Both the position numbers and the translations under genes were made by a program. Positions 7,792 to 14,333 of a DNA stretch of 16,252 nucleotides are shown here, piece after piece. The notes beneath the pieces were generated by a model, which made no database searches, had not been told where the DNA came from, and was given only the letters and a program-made list of their open reading frames with translations. The stretch covers positions 1 through 16,252 of the forward strand of contig JBAZOY010000055.1 in the NCBI GenBank assembly GCA_041648505.1, given 5' to 3'. The first letter of the stretch is position 1, and each line of letters opens with the position of its first letter. The DNA comes from JBAZOY01 sp041648505 (lineage in GTDB: Bacteria; Desulfobacterota; Syntrophia; Syntrophales; CG2-30-49-12).

Positions 7792-9567
7792 TTAATTATC
7801 CGTCGGTGAATAGCGAACGGCAGGCAACAAAATCTCAAAGGTTGTTCCTGAACCTTGCCGGCTAAAGACGCGAATTTTGCCTCCATGACCACGGATAATC
7901 TCATGGGCAAGAGATAATCCCAAGCCAAGTCCCCTTTCCTTTGTCGTATATTCAGGATTAAAAATCTGGTCAACCTCGGATGGGGTCATACCACACCCTG
8001 TGTCTGAGATTTTAATACCTAAACGGCGATTTCCCTCTGGTTTGACAGAAATAGTAACAGAACCTTCACCTGAAATTGATTCCACCGCATTCTTGATAAA
8101 GTTAAGCATAGCCTGCTGAAGCTTATCTATATCCATAGGAATAATCGCCGGATAGTTGCTCCACTTTGTCTGTATGGTGATACCTTTTGCGGCAGCCTCC
8201 TCTTGTATGAGGTTGGCAACTTTCTGTAAGAGATCTGTGATCGAATAATTTTGTATTTCAAGACGACGGCTCTTGGAGAAGGCAAGAAACTCTTCTATAA
8301 TCCCGTTAAGACGTCTTATTTCATCGCGTATGACTCCGGTAAGAGTCTGGAGCTCCTCGGTCTTGCCTCCATCGGCTGGTATACATTCCCGCTTGAGCCT
8401 CTGACTGGCCATACTGATGGCATTGAGAGGATTTCGGATCTCGTGAGCCACACCGGCAGCAAGTTGACCAAGAGCAGACAACCTTTCCGCCTTCTCAATG
8501 CGCCTTTCCATTTCTACAATCCTCCTTAAGTGCTTGTTTTGGTTGTGGTAGAGTAGCCACATGAATAAAAAAGCGATTAAGACGATCAATGACGTAGAAA
8601 CAAATATATTTCGTTTGTTTTCCTCTAAGATTTGATCCGTACCGCTCAGTTCCAGACCAAGCCTGGCTATCCCCACCACCTGGCCATTTAAATACAGGGG
8701 AGTCAGAATATCAAGGAGGTTTATATCATGGGAAGAAACTTTTCTGCTGACGATTTTTCTTTTACCGGCCAGTATTTGAGAAAATAGATAGACGCCCCCA
8801 TCCTTCCACTTTTCCGGCACCCGTCCTGTACCGCCGAGTATCATCCCCCTTCGATCTGTAATCCTGATATAGCTCAATCCCTGTCCCTCGCCTAATTTCT
8901 CAAGGGCTTTTTCTACAGATACCTTCGCACTCCAATAACGCAGGCCATCGCTATCAAGGGCAATTACAATCGTCCCACTCCCATCCTTGCGACGAAGAGC
9001 AATAAATCCGATCTTCTTCATTTGTCCAAGTTGAGTGAAGAAATTGGATACAACCTGTTGCTCATTGCTGTTGTCTCCAGCGTAAAATTCTGCCGGCAAC
9101 GAACTGCTCCGAAAAACGATCTGATCCTTTGCGTCCAGAACGGTAACCAGCCATAAACCATTGTCTAGGGCAATTTTTTTTAAATACGCATCATTTAACT
9201 GATTCGCCTTCCATTCATTATCAATTGTACGCCCTAAATTTACAAGGGCATTGGTCAGCCAGTTCTTGGGTGAAAAGGCCTCATCTGTAAGGGGGACAAA
9301 GGTATGTTGACCTTCCCTCTTGTGCACCTGAACAAGGAGGTTAAGGTTTTCCTGGGCCAGTTTCTGGATAACATTAACGACATTAAGCCCCTGATTCTCC
9401 ATAAAACCTACCAGCGTATTATTAACCCTGCGGAGATCCAGAATTCCCATGATCAAGATAAGGCCTATAAAAACAGCACAGGCAATAGCAGCAGCAAGGG
9501 GCCTTAAAAAAGGCCGCGAGTGCCGGCGAGGATCGTATTGCCAGATAAGTTTTTTTACAGGGGGCAT
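7792..9567 (-). CDS. Membrane sensor histidine kinase (NtrB/ZraS-like output)
   Basis: The product is 591 aa. TM1 is at about 22-43 and TM2 at about 321-341. Between them lies a periplasmic sensor of about 275 aa that looks like a double Cache/PAS-like module; its end, ILTPLYLNGQVVGIARLGL, is typical of such domains. The cytoplasmic part has HisKA with LAAGVAHEIRNPLNAI (H375 is the phosphorylated residue). The ATPase domain shows an N box around NFIKNAVES, SDTGCGM and GLGLGLSLAHEI, ending in GSGTTFEILLP. It should sense an extracytoplasmic ligand and phosphorylate the response regulator encoded 43 nt downstream. The ligand cannot be named from sequence. No strong Shine-Dalgarno sequence precedes the ATG. 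The upstream leader has a predicted promoter, two palindromes and a long stem. Confidence 0.93.
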   Translation of the reverse strand: MPPVKKLIWQYDPRRHSRPFLRPLAAAIACAVFIGLILIMGILDLRRVNNTLVGFMENQGLNVVNVIQKLAQENLNLLVQVHKREGQHTFVPLTDEAFSPKNWLTNALVNLGRTIDNEWKANQLNDAYLKKIALDNGLWLVTVLDAKDQIVFRSSSLPAEFYAGDNSNEQQVVSNFFTQLGQMKKIGFIALRRKDGSGTIVIALDSDGLRYWSAKVSVEKALEKLGEGQGLSYIRITDRRGMILGGTGRVPEKWKDGGVYLFSQILAGKRKIVSRKVSSHDINLLDILTPLYLNGQVVGIARLGLELSGTDQILEENKRNIFVSTSLIVLIAFLFMWLLYHNQNKHLRRIVEMERRIEKAERLSALGQLAAGVAHEIRNPLNAISMASQRLKRECIPADGGKTEELQTLTGVIRDEIRRLNGIIEEFLAFSKSRRLEIQNYSITDLLQKVANLIQEEAAAKGITIQTKWSNYPAIIPMDIDKLQQAMLNFIKNAVESISGEGSVTISVKPEGNRRLGIKISDTGCGMTPSEVDQIFNPEYTTKERGLGLGLSLAHEIIRGHGGKIRVFSRQGSGTTFEILLPAVRYSPTDN

Positions 9568-9616
9568 TATTATTTACTTTTTAAAACCAAACCTATATTA
9601 CAGTTCTTTTCTAAAG

Positions 9617-9666
9617 GCCCTGAGATTTGAAGCACGAAATTCTCTTCTTGTAACAAATCGCAGGGC
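9617..9666 (-). other. Stem-loop in the 5' leader of the kinase gene
   Basis: GCCCTGAGATTTG (9617-9629) and CAAATCGCAGGGC (9654-9666) are complementary at 12 of 13 positions around a 24-nt loop. If the kinase transcript starts near 9705, this structure lies in its untranslated leader, about 50 nt before the ATG. No U-run follows on either strand, so it is not an intrinsic terminator. Confidence 0.5.
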
Positions 9667-9711
9667 AAATTCAAAAGAAATTACACCTACTACTATTTTT
9701 GCATCTTCTCT

Positions 9712-9741
9712 ATTATAAAATAATTGACCCTGTCAAAGCAA
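9712..9741 (-). promoter_or_regulatory. Sigma-70-type promoter for the kinase-regulator operon
   Basis: On the - strand a perfect TATAAT occupies 9717-9712. A -35-like TTGCTT lies at 9741-9736 with an 18-nt spacer. A perfect TTGACA is also present at 9736-9731, but its 13-nt spacing is too short to pair with this -10. The predicted start near 9705 gives a leader of about 140 nt. Confidence 0.45.
9724..9736. promoter_or_regulatory. Operator-like palindrome TTGAC-CCT-GTCAA
   Basis: A perfect 5-3-5 inverted repeat lies within the spacer of the predicted kinase promoter. A regulator bound here would probably repress that promoter. Its centre is about 20.5 bp from the next palindrome, two helical turns, as in tandem sites of NtrC-family activators. 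Confidence 0.4.
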
Positions 9742-9742
9742 A

Positions 9743-9758
9743 TCGACAATTACGTCGA
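9743..9758. promoter_or_regulatory. Operator-like palindrome TCGAC-AATTAC-GTCGA
   Basis: A perfect 5-6-5 inverted repeat lies just upstream of the predicted kinase -35 element and about 180 bp upstream of the rightward sigma-54-like promoter. That distance suits an upstream activator sequence. Which protein binds is inferred only from the adjacent two-component genes. Confidence 0.4.
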
Positions 9759-9905
9759 ATTGATGGCGTGTAGGTTTTATGGTATATCTATCTATATTTA
9801 TTATATATTCCAATAATCTGCTTTTGGACAACGACATTTTTTGCCTGTTGTTGAACGCCACCGGCCTTACCTCCCCTTTCTATTTTCCCCCATAAGATTA
9901 ACACA
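9759..9905. other. AT-rich spacer without a recognised gene
   Basis: I see no convincing coding frame here. The stretch 9783-9809 is almost entirely A/T (repeated TATCTATC/TATATTTATTATATA). It separates the two palindromes from the sigma-54-like promoter and could be a flexible or bent linker. No IHF consensus was recognised. Confidence 0.4.
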
Positions 9906-9935
9906 TGAAAGCATTTCAATAATGCCAATCTTATA

Positions 9936-9951
9936 TGGCACAGCTTGTGCA
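9936..9951 (+). promoter_or_regulatory. Sigma-54-type -24/-12 promoter reading rightward
   Basis: TGGCAC (9936-9941) and GTGCA (9947-9951) place GG and GC exactly 10 nt apart, as sigma-54 requires; only the first T of the TTGCA half is replaced by G. The predicted start is near 9962. A perfect TGAAA-GCA-TTTCA repeat (9906-9918) and TGCCA-N8-TGGCA (9923-9940) lie at or just upstream of it. A TATTAT at 9952-9957 could serve sigma-70 instead, but no matching -35 is seen. Confidence 0.5.
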
Positions 9952-9961
9952 TATTATTTTA

Positions 9962-10088
9962 TCACGAGTGGATTATCGGTTAAAGAAGGGGCATAATCAG
10001 CCGGTAGTAAACTCCAAAATTGTGAAGGCCTGAAAACCTTCACTCCTCCTGAAGCTGGGGAGGTCGCAAGACCTCCCCTTTCTTTTTT
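9962..10088 (+). ncRNA. Candidate small RNA with three hairpins and its own terminator
   Basis: No + strand gene lies between the sigma-54-like promoter and a strong rightward terminator about 125 nt later, so the simplest product is a small RNA. Predicted structure: hairpin 1 GATTAT/ATAATC (9971-9998), hairpin 2 GTGAAGG/CCTTCAC (10022-10043), a single-stranded linker starting TCCTCCT (10044-10050), then the terminator hairpin with its U-tail. The linker matches the anti-Shine-Dalgarno sequence, so the RNA could pair with GGAGG-type ribosome sites. It would also be antisense to the last 49 nt of rarA. A 21-codon GTG frame (9968-10033) lacks a ribosome site and is not favoured. Identity and expression are inferred. 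Confidence 0.4.
10022..10043 (-). terminator. Weak stem-loop at the rarA stop codon
   Basis: GTGAAGG and CCTTCAC form a perfect 7-bp stem with an 8-nt loop. On the - strand the rarA stop lies in the first arm and AATTTT follows the second, making a weak possible terminator for rarA. On the + strand the same element would be hairpin 2 of the candidate small RNA. Confidence 0.35.
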
Positions 10089-11413
10089 TCTGCCGTCTCT
10101 CGAATCCTGTGCCAATGTTCAATTCTTTCTTTGATTATCTTTTCGTATCCTCGATTTGTTGGAATGTAAAAAGCGCCTCCCCTGCTCTTAAGTCTCTCCG
10201 GCAGATATTCCTGAGAAACATAACCGTCTTCAGAATCATGAGCATACTTGTAACCTCTGCCGTAACCTAGATCCCCCATCAATCGGGTAGTTGCATTTCT
10301 GATATGCAATGGTACCGGAAGCGCCCCGGTTTCCTTTATTGTTCTCTTAACCTTACCATAACCTGCATACAGAGCATTGCTCTTGGGTGCTGTAGCAAGA
10401 TAGACAGCAGCCTGGGCCAGAGCAAGCTCGCCTTCGGGAAGACCAATGAACTGAAATGCCTGCATGGCACAAAGAGCTATGCTAAGTGCCCTCGGATCAG
10501 CGTTTCCCACATCTTCAGATGCAAACCTTACCATGCGACGGGCAATATAAAGAGGATCTTCACCAGCTGTAAGCATGCGGCCAAGCCAGTAAAGGGCTGC
10601 ATCGGGGTCACTCCCCCGCAGGCTTTTGTGAAAAGCCGATATCAAGTTGTAGTGTTCTTCTCCCTGTTTATCGTACTGCAGAAATTTCTTCCGGAGAGCC
10701 ACTTTTACCAAGTCACGGGTAATTTTTCTTTCGCTTATACCACCTGCCCGAATAAGAAACGCAGCCGCTTCGAGATTATTCAGGGCTACACGGGCATCAC
10801 CATCGGCAGACCAGATAATATACTCCATGGCATCCGGCTCAAACTCCAGAGCAAGCGCCCCCAAGCCCCTTGCTCGATCATTAACAGCCCTGTTCATGAT
10901 GAGCGCAAGTTCGGAATCGGAAAGAGACTTAAGTACCATGACCCGTGACCTGGAAAGGAGGGGCGCAATGACTTCAAAAGAGGGATTTTCCGTCGTCGCT
11001 CCAATCAGAGTGATCAGACCATTTTCCACATGGGGCAGGAAGGCATCCTGCTGAACTTTGTTAAATCGGTGAATCTCATCAACGAACAGGATGGTCTTTT
11101 TTTGATGATTGTGCCATTGTCTTTTCGCCTCATCGACGACCTTCCTGATTTCTTTTACACCGGAAAGTACAGCCGAAAAACTTGTAAAATTACCTTTTGT
11201 CTCGTGAGCAATGACATGGGCCATGGTGGTCTTACCGGAACCAGGCGGCCCCCAGAAAATCATGGAAAACAGGCGATCCTCTTCTATAGCACGACGGAGC
11301 AAACTATTTTCAGCCAAAAGATGAGACTGCCCGACAAATTCTTCAAGTGTTTGAGGTCTCACCCTCTCTGCCAAGGGACGGTTATCTATCCTCTGCTGTT
11401 CGAAGATGTCCAT
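10040..11413 (-). CDS. rarA: Replication-associated recombination protein A (AAA+ ATPase, MgsA/RarA)
   Basis: The product is 457 aa. RarA is a clamp-loader-like AAA+ ATPase that acts at stalled replication forks and DNA ends and interacts with single-strand binding protein. The sequence opens MDIFEQQRIDNRPLAERVRP and FVGQSHLL. It has Walker A GPPGSGKTTMAH, Walker B LFVDEIHRFNKVQQDAFLP, sensor 1 IGATTENPSFEV and LSRSRVM. The C-terminal tetramerisation part has SLRGSDPDAALYWLGRML and MVRFASEDVGNADP. The frame is open further upstream to 11722, but that extension has no RarA similarity and overlaps the gpsA-like gene, so ATG 11413 is taken. No clear Shine-Dalgarno sequence is seen. It lies 64 nt after the gpsA-like gene. 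A rightward terminator is embedded in its last codons. Confidence 0.95.
   Translation of the reverse strand: MDIFEQQRIDNRPLAERVRPQTLEEFVGQSHLLAENSLLRRAIEEDRLFSMIFWGPPGSGKTTMAHVIAHETKGNFTSFSAVLSGVKEIRKVVDEAKRQWHNHQKKTILFVDEIHRFNKVQQDAFLPHVENGLITLIGATTENPSFEVIAPLLSRSRVMVLKSLSDSELALIMNRAVNDRARGLGALALEFEPDAMEYIIWSADGDARVALNNLEAAAFLIRAGGISERKITRDLVKVALRKKFLQYDKQGEEHYNLISAFHKSLRGSDPDAALYWLGRMLTAGEDPLYIARRMVRFASEDVGNADPRALSIALCAMQAFQFIGLPEGELALAQAAVYLATAPKSNALYAGYGKVKRTIKETGALPVPLHIRNATTRLMGDLGYGRGYKYAHDSEDGYVSQEYLPERLKSRGGAFYIPTNRGYEKIIKERIEHWHRIRETAEKKKGEVLRPPQLQEE
10057..10090 (+). terminator. Strong rightward rho-independent terminator inside the rarA 3' end
   Basis: GGGGAGGTC (10057-10065), a GCAA tetraloop (10066-10069) and GACCTCCCC (10070-10078) make a perfect 9-bp GC-rich stem, followed by TTTCTTTTTTTC. 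The U-tail exists only in the rightward direction. On the - strand the same bases encode the C-terminal residues of RarA. Confidence 0.8.
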
Positions 11414-11477
11414 TATCGTTTTTATTTTAAAAGGCAGCAACCCCTGCTTACTCCATATATGGACTGGGCAGAAAAGT

Positions 11478-12689
11478 TTAGGTCTCCGGTATCCCCGGTT
11501 TAGATAGGAGCCCTTTATGTCTTCGATACCACAGGTGCGGTATAAGCCTGTACAGGTTCCTCGACACTGGCCCGATATACTCTTTAGTTCTTCTATCGAA
11601 TTGGCAGGCCTGAATAATTTTTTCCTTGATTTCTTTTTTATTGCCACCTTCGTTGAATATCTTATAGGCACAGTGAAACAGGGGACTGTACATGTTCTTT
11701 TTTTCCAGGTATTTGTGGACATTCCTGATAGTATGGGGGCCTTCCGGTGTCCCGTCTATGCTCTCCAACACCTTGATATTTGTTGCTATTGGATTGCCAT
11801 CGAATAGCTCATAGAACAGTTTGCCATAACGATAATTTTTGCTTGCCTCGGAAGAAACTGTTACATACATATCCCCTACACCTGCCTGGCTGTAAAAGGC
11901 TTGAAAACTACCACCTAACAATTTTGACAGTGATCTTATTTCAACACCGGATCTCGCAAATATAGTCCCGGGGAGTGAATCACCAAGGGCTAAAGAATCA
12001 GTGACTCCTTTGATGTTTGCTACGATATTCTTGAGGGAACCACATGCTTCAACACCAACAATATCGAAATTATAATAGGAGTACAATTCCCTTCTGTTGA
12101 ATTTCATAAGGTCTTCTCTAATAACCTTTGATATACTCTTGTTCCCGGCAATGGTGACGCACACGGGATTTCCCAGTGCGATATCTATGTCAAAGAATGG
12201 GCCACCAATACAAACCATCCAGTACTTATGCTTCAGATTGAACAGATAATTGCTAACCAACTGGGATGGCGTGATCAGCTCTTTTGTGATTTCATCAGAG
12301 GTAAGACCTTTGATTGGTGAGATTAAACAGGTCTCTCCTGCTTTCTTATCAATCAACGGTTTCAGGTAATTCAATAATTCGGGAAGCCGATTCATGGTAA
12401 CGGAAAGAAGGATAAAATCATTACGTTCCACTACCTGTTCCAGATCATTGGTCGCATATACCTTGGATGATAATCTGGGGACGTCATCTATACTCCCCAA
12501 TCTTTTGGCAAGATCTTTGGTGAGATGTTTCGGGTTCAGGTGCTCTCTATTAATGGCCCGGCATACGTCTGCATCATGATAATATAAGGTTACTCCTTTA
12601 TTATCTCTGCCAAACTTATAGGCAAAAGATGTTCCAAGCCTGCCAGGTCCAATAATTGCTATTCTATCCGTATCCAGATTAGTCAACAT
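11478..12689 (-). CDS. GpsA-like NAD(P)-dependent glycerol-3-phosphate dehydrogenase family protein
   Basis: The 403-aa product has a Rossmann N terminus (AIIGPGRLGTSF; GxGxxG at 14-19), a catalytic-type Lys region SPIKGL (K127), IGGPFF, then the helical domain with VEACGSLKNIVA (K220), SQAGVGDMYVT (D273) and KNYRYG. The order matches GpsA, which reduces dihydroxyacetone phosphate to sn-glycerol 3-phosphate for phospholipid synthesis. Differences are notable: the usual SRN substrate-binding motif is SKN (K284), the GGP loop departs from the common SGPS, and the protein is 60-70 residues longer than typical GpsA, with a basic C-terminal tail. It may be a divergent GpsA or a related dehydrogenase with another substrate. 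There is no Shine-Dalgarno sequence before ATG 12689; a 12-bp palindrome lies 24 nt upstream. It is probably co-transcribed with rarA. Confidence 0.8.
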   Translation of the reverse strand: MLTNLDTDRIAIIGPGRLGTSFAYKFGRDNKGVTLYYHDADVCRAINREHLNPKHLTKDLAKRLGSIDDVPRLSSKVYATNDLEQVVERNDFILLSVTMNRLPELLNYLKPLIDKKAGETCLISPIKGLTSDEITKELITPSQLVSNYLFNLKHKYWMVCIGGPFFDIDIALGNPVCVTIAGNKSISKVIREDLMKFNRRELYSYYNFDIVGVEACGSLKNIVANIKGVTDSLALGDSLPGTIFARSGVEIRSLSKLLGGSFQAFYSQAGVGDMYVTVSSEASKNYRYGKLFYELFDGNPIATNIKVLESIDGTPEGPHTIRNVHKYLEKKNMYSPLFHCAYKIFNEGGNKKEIKEKIIQACQFDRRTKEYIGPVSRNLYRLIPHLWYRRHKGLLSKPGIPET

Positions 12690-12712
12690 TATTTATCAAG
12701 TATGGCAAATAT

Positions 12713-12724
12713 TCGGTTAACCGA
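12713..12724. repeat. Perfect 12-bp palindrome upstream of the gpsA-like gene
   Basis: TCGGTTAACCGA is self-complementary over all 12 bases and lies 24-35 nt before the gene's start codon, where an operator could sit. A related GGTTAA half-site is visible on the - strand about 45 bp further upstream. The rest of the 225-nt spacer (12690-12914) shows no terminator and no promoter I can defend. Confidence 0.4.
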
Positions 12725-12914
12725 TTGAACTGGTTTGATGGCCCGTCTGATTTTCATGAGATATTAACCGCCCCCTACACCAATTTCATCAAGTGAAAAG
12801 AAAGGTTTAACGCAACGCTTGCATAGCTAAAAACATCCTTTGTCGCTCAGATTTAAGGAATAGTTTTCCCCCAACCGCCATCCTCTTCTTAATACATTTT
12901 CCTCTATATTGCCA

Positions 12915-13526
12915 TTACGTCGGGATTCTTCTCTTCAGTAGCTCTTCCCAGACCTGGTTAACGATTTCCCTCGTCCTTTCAACTGAGCCCTGGTTATTAA
13001 TGATTATGTCAGCATATGGGATCTTTTCGTCAATGGGCATCTGGGAGGCAAGTCGAAGCAGAGCATCTTCACGAGAACAACCGTTCCTATTCATCATCCT
13101 CTCTATCTGTTCATCGGAAGAAATATAGACCAGCACAACAACCTCAAACAAACGCTGGAACTTACCCTCGATAAGCAAGGGAATATCTGACAGACATATC
13201 CCGTCCGGTTTAGTTCTCTCGAGATCATTTATCCTCCTTTGCCATTCGGAAATGACATGGGGATGAACAATGTGGTTAAGAATGGCTAATTTTTCTTTAT
13301 CTTGAAAAACAATTGCGCCAAGTCTTGCCCGGTTTATTGCTCCATCCTCATCAAGAATATTTGATCCAAAATTCTCAACAATTGCCTTCCAAGCGGGGCG
13401 ACCTGGCTCCTCCACATAGTGGGCAATTTCATCAAAGTCAATCAGATAGGCACCTTTCTCCTGCAACATGCTTGCCACTGTAGATTTCCCGGAAGCAATC
13501 CCTCCTGTCAGCCCTACGTTTAACAT
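12915..13526 (-). CDS. coaE: Dephospho-CoA kinase
   Basis: The 203-aa product is of normal CoaE length. It phosphorylates the 3'-OH of the ribose of dephospho-CoA, the last step of CoA synthesis, in the cytoplasm. The P-loop is GLTGGIASGKST (about 6-16). The family pattern continues with YLIDFDEIAHYVEEPGRPAW, RLGAIVFQDKEKLAILNHIVHP and LSDIPLLIEGKF, then RMMNRNGCSREDALLRLASQM, the lid arginines, and ADIIINN. It follows coaX after 35 nt, ending the visible cofactor cluster. The ribosome site is weak (AGAAG). Confidence 0.95.
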   Translation of the reverse strand: MLNVGLTGGIASGKSTVASMLQEKGAYLIDFDEIAHYVEEPGRPAWKAIVENFGSNILDEDGAINRARLGAIVFQDKEKLAILNHIVHPHVISEWQRRINDLERTKPDGICLSDIPLLIEGKFQRLFEVVVLVYISSDEQIERMMNRNGCSREDALLRLASQMPIDEKIPYADIIINNQGSVERTREIVNQVWEELLKRRIPT

Positions 13527-13561
13527 TATGATACTTCTATCTTAATTACCCTATAGTTAGA

Positions 13562-14332
13562 CTATCTATTTCGCAAATAGATGATCCTAAGTCCTTCAAG
13601 GGTAAGCATTTCATCAACCACAGAAATGCTTTTTGTTTCAAGAGCAATGATCTTCGCCAGACCTCCTGTAGCCACAACACACGGATCAGATATTACCTCC
13701 GTTTTCATACGTTCCACAATTCCATCCACAAGGCTTGCATAGCCATAAACGATCCCCGCCTGCATACTGCTCACTGTGTCCTTGCCAATGATGGACCTTG
13801 GTCTGCTTAATTCCACTCTCGGCAATTTTGACGCCCGAGTAAAGAGAGCTTCCGAAGCAATTATAATACCGGGCGATATACACCCGCCCATATATTCCCC
13901 TTTAACCGACACATAATCAAAGGTAGTTGCAGTACCAAAATCTACGATAATAAGATCCTTTTTATATTTTTCATAGGCCGCAACAGCATTGACAATCCGG
14001 TCAGCACCCACTTCCCTCGGATTATCATAAAAGATCGGCATCCCTGTTTTGATGCCCGGCCCGACGATCAAGGGTTTGATATCAAAATATTTCCTGCAAA
14101 CCGGTTCCAGAATATTCAACATCGGCGGAACGACGCAGGAAATGATGATATCTTTAATTTTCATTCCCTTTGAACCGGCCCTGCATGATTTGTAAAGATT
14201 AAGTAGCAGCATCCCGTATTCATCTACGGTATGATCAATAACTGTCCTTATTCTCCAGTCGTGTATAAGTTTATCTTCCTCAAATAAACCAAGGACAGTA
14301 TCAGTATTTCCCACATCAATGGCTAACAGCAT
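13562..14332 (-). CDS. coaX: Type III pantothenate kinase
   Basis: The 256-aa product belongs to the ASKHA fold. It shows the phosphate loop MLLAIDVGNTDTVLGLFE, substrate-binding VGADRIVNAVAAYEKY, IVDFGTATTFDYVS, and GGCISPGI followed by the adenosine region VATGGLA. CoaX phosphorylates pantothenate, the committed step of CoA synthesis, and unlike CoaA is not feedback-inhibited by CoA. The start has AAGGA six nt upstream (AAAGGATTGATATG context) and lies one base after the birA stop, so translation is probably coupled. It sits with coaE, giving the first and last enzymes of the same pathway in one cluster. Confidence 0.96.
   Translation of the reverse strand: MLLAIDVGNTDTVLGLFEEDKLIHDWRIRTVIDHTVDEYGMLLLNLYKSCRAGSKGMKIKDIIISCVVPPMLNILEPVCRKYFDIKPLIVGPGIKTGMPIFYDNPREVGADRIVNAVAAYEKYKKDLIIVDFGTATTFDYVSVKGEYMGGCISPGIIIASEALFTRASKLPRVELSRPRSIIGKDTVSSMQAGIVYGYASLVDGIVERMKTEVISDPCVVATGGLAKIIALETKSISVVDEMLTLEGLRIIYLRNR
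13564..13582. repeat. Perfect inverted repeat at the coaX stop codon
   Basis: ATCTATTT-CGC-AAATAGAT is an 8-3-8 inverted repeat built from the last six sense codons and the stop codon of coaX. It is AT-rich and lacks a U-run, so it is not a good terminator. It could be a weak stem between coaX and coaE in the mRNA, or chance. Confidence 0.4.
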
Positions 14333-14333
14333 A

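Noticed and set aside
9731..9736. Perfect TTGACA (- strand) as the -35 box of the kinase promoter
   Set aside because: Only 13 nt separate it from the TATAAT at 9717-9712, too short for sigma-70; it is better read as half of the TTGAC-CCT-GTCAA palindrome.
9968..10033. 21-codon GTG-start peptide inside the candidate small RNA
   Set aside because: No Shine-Dalgarno sequence, and the predicted RNA would begin only about 6 nt before it; its stop lies in a hairpin loop. A leaderless peptide is not excluded but is unsupported.
10304..10948. 214-codon + strand open frame opposite rarA
   Set aside because: No motif and no ribosome site; rarA motifs cover the same bases on the other strand.
11414..11722. 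Upstream in-frame extension of rarA by 103 codons
   Set aside because: The extension is Cys/Lys/Arg-rich with no RarA similarity and overlaps the 3' end of the gpsA-like gene, whose frame is clearly coding. RarA proteins begin near MDIFEQQ.
12807..12881. 24-codon frame on the - strand in the coaE to gpsA-like spacer
   Set aside because: The purine-rich AAGAAGAGG touches the ATG directly, leaving no proper spacing, and the peptide has no recognisable feature.
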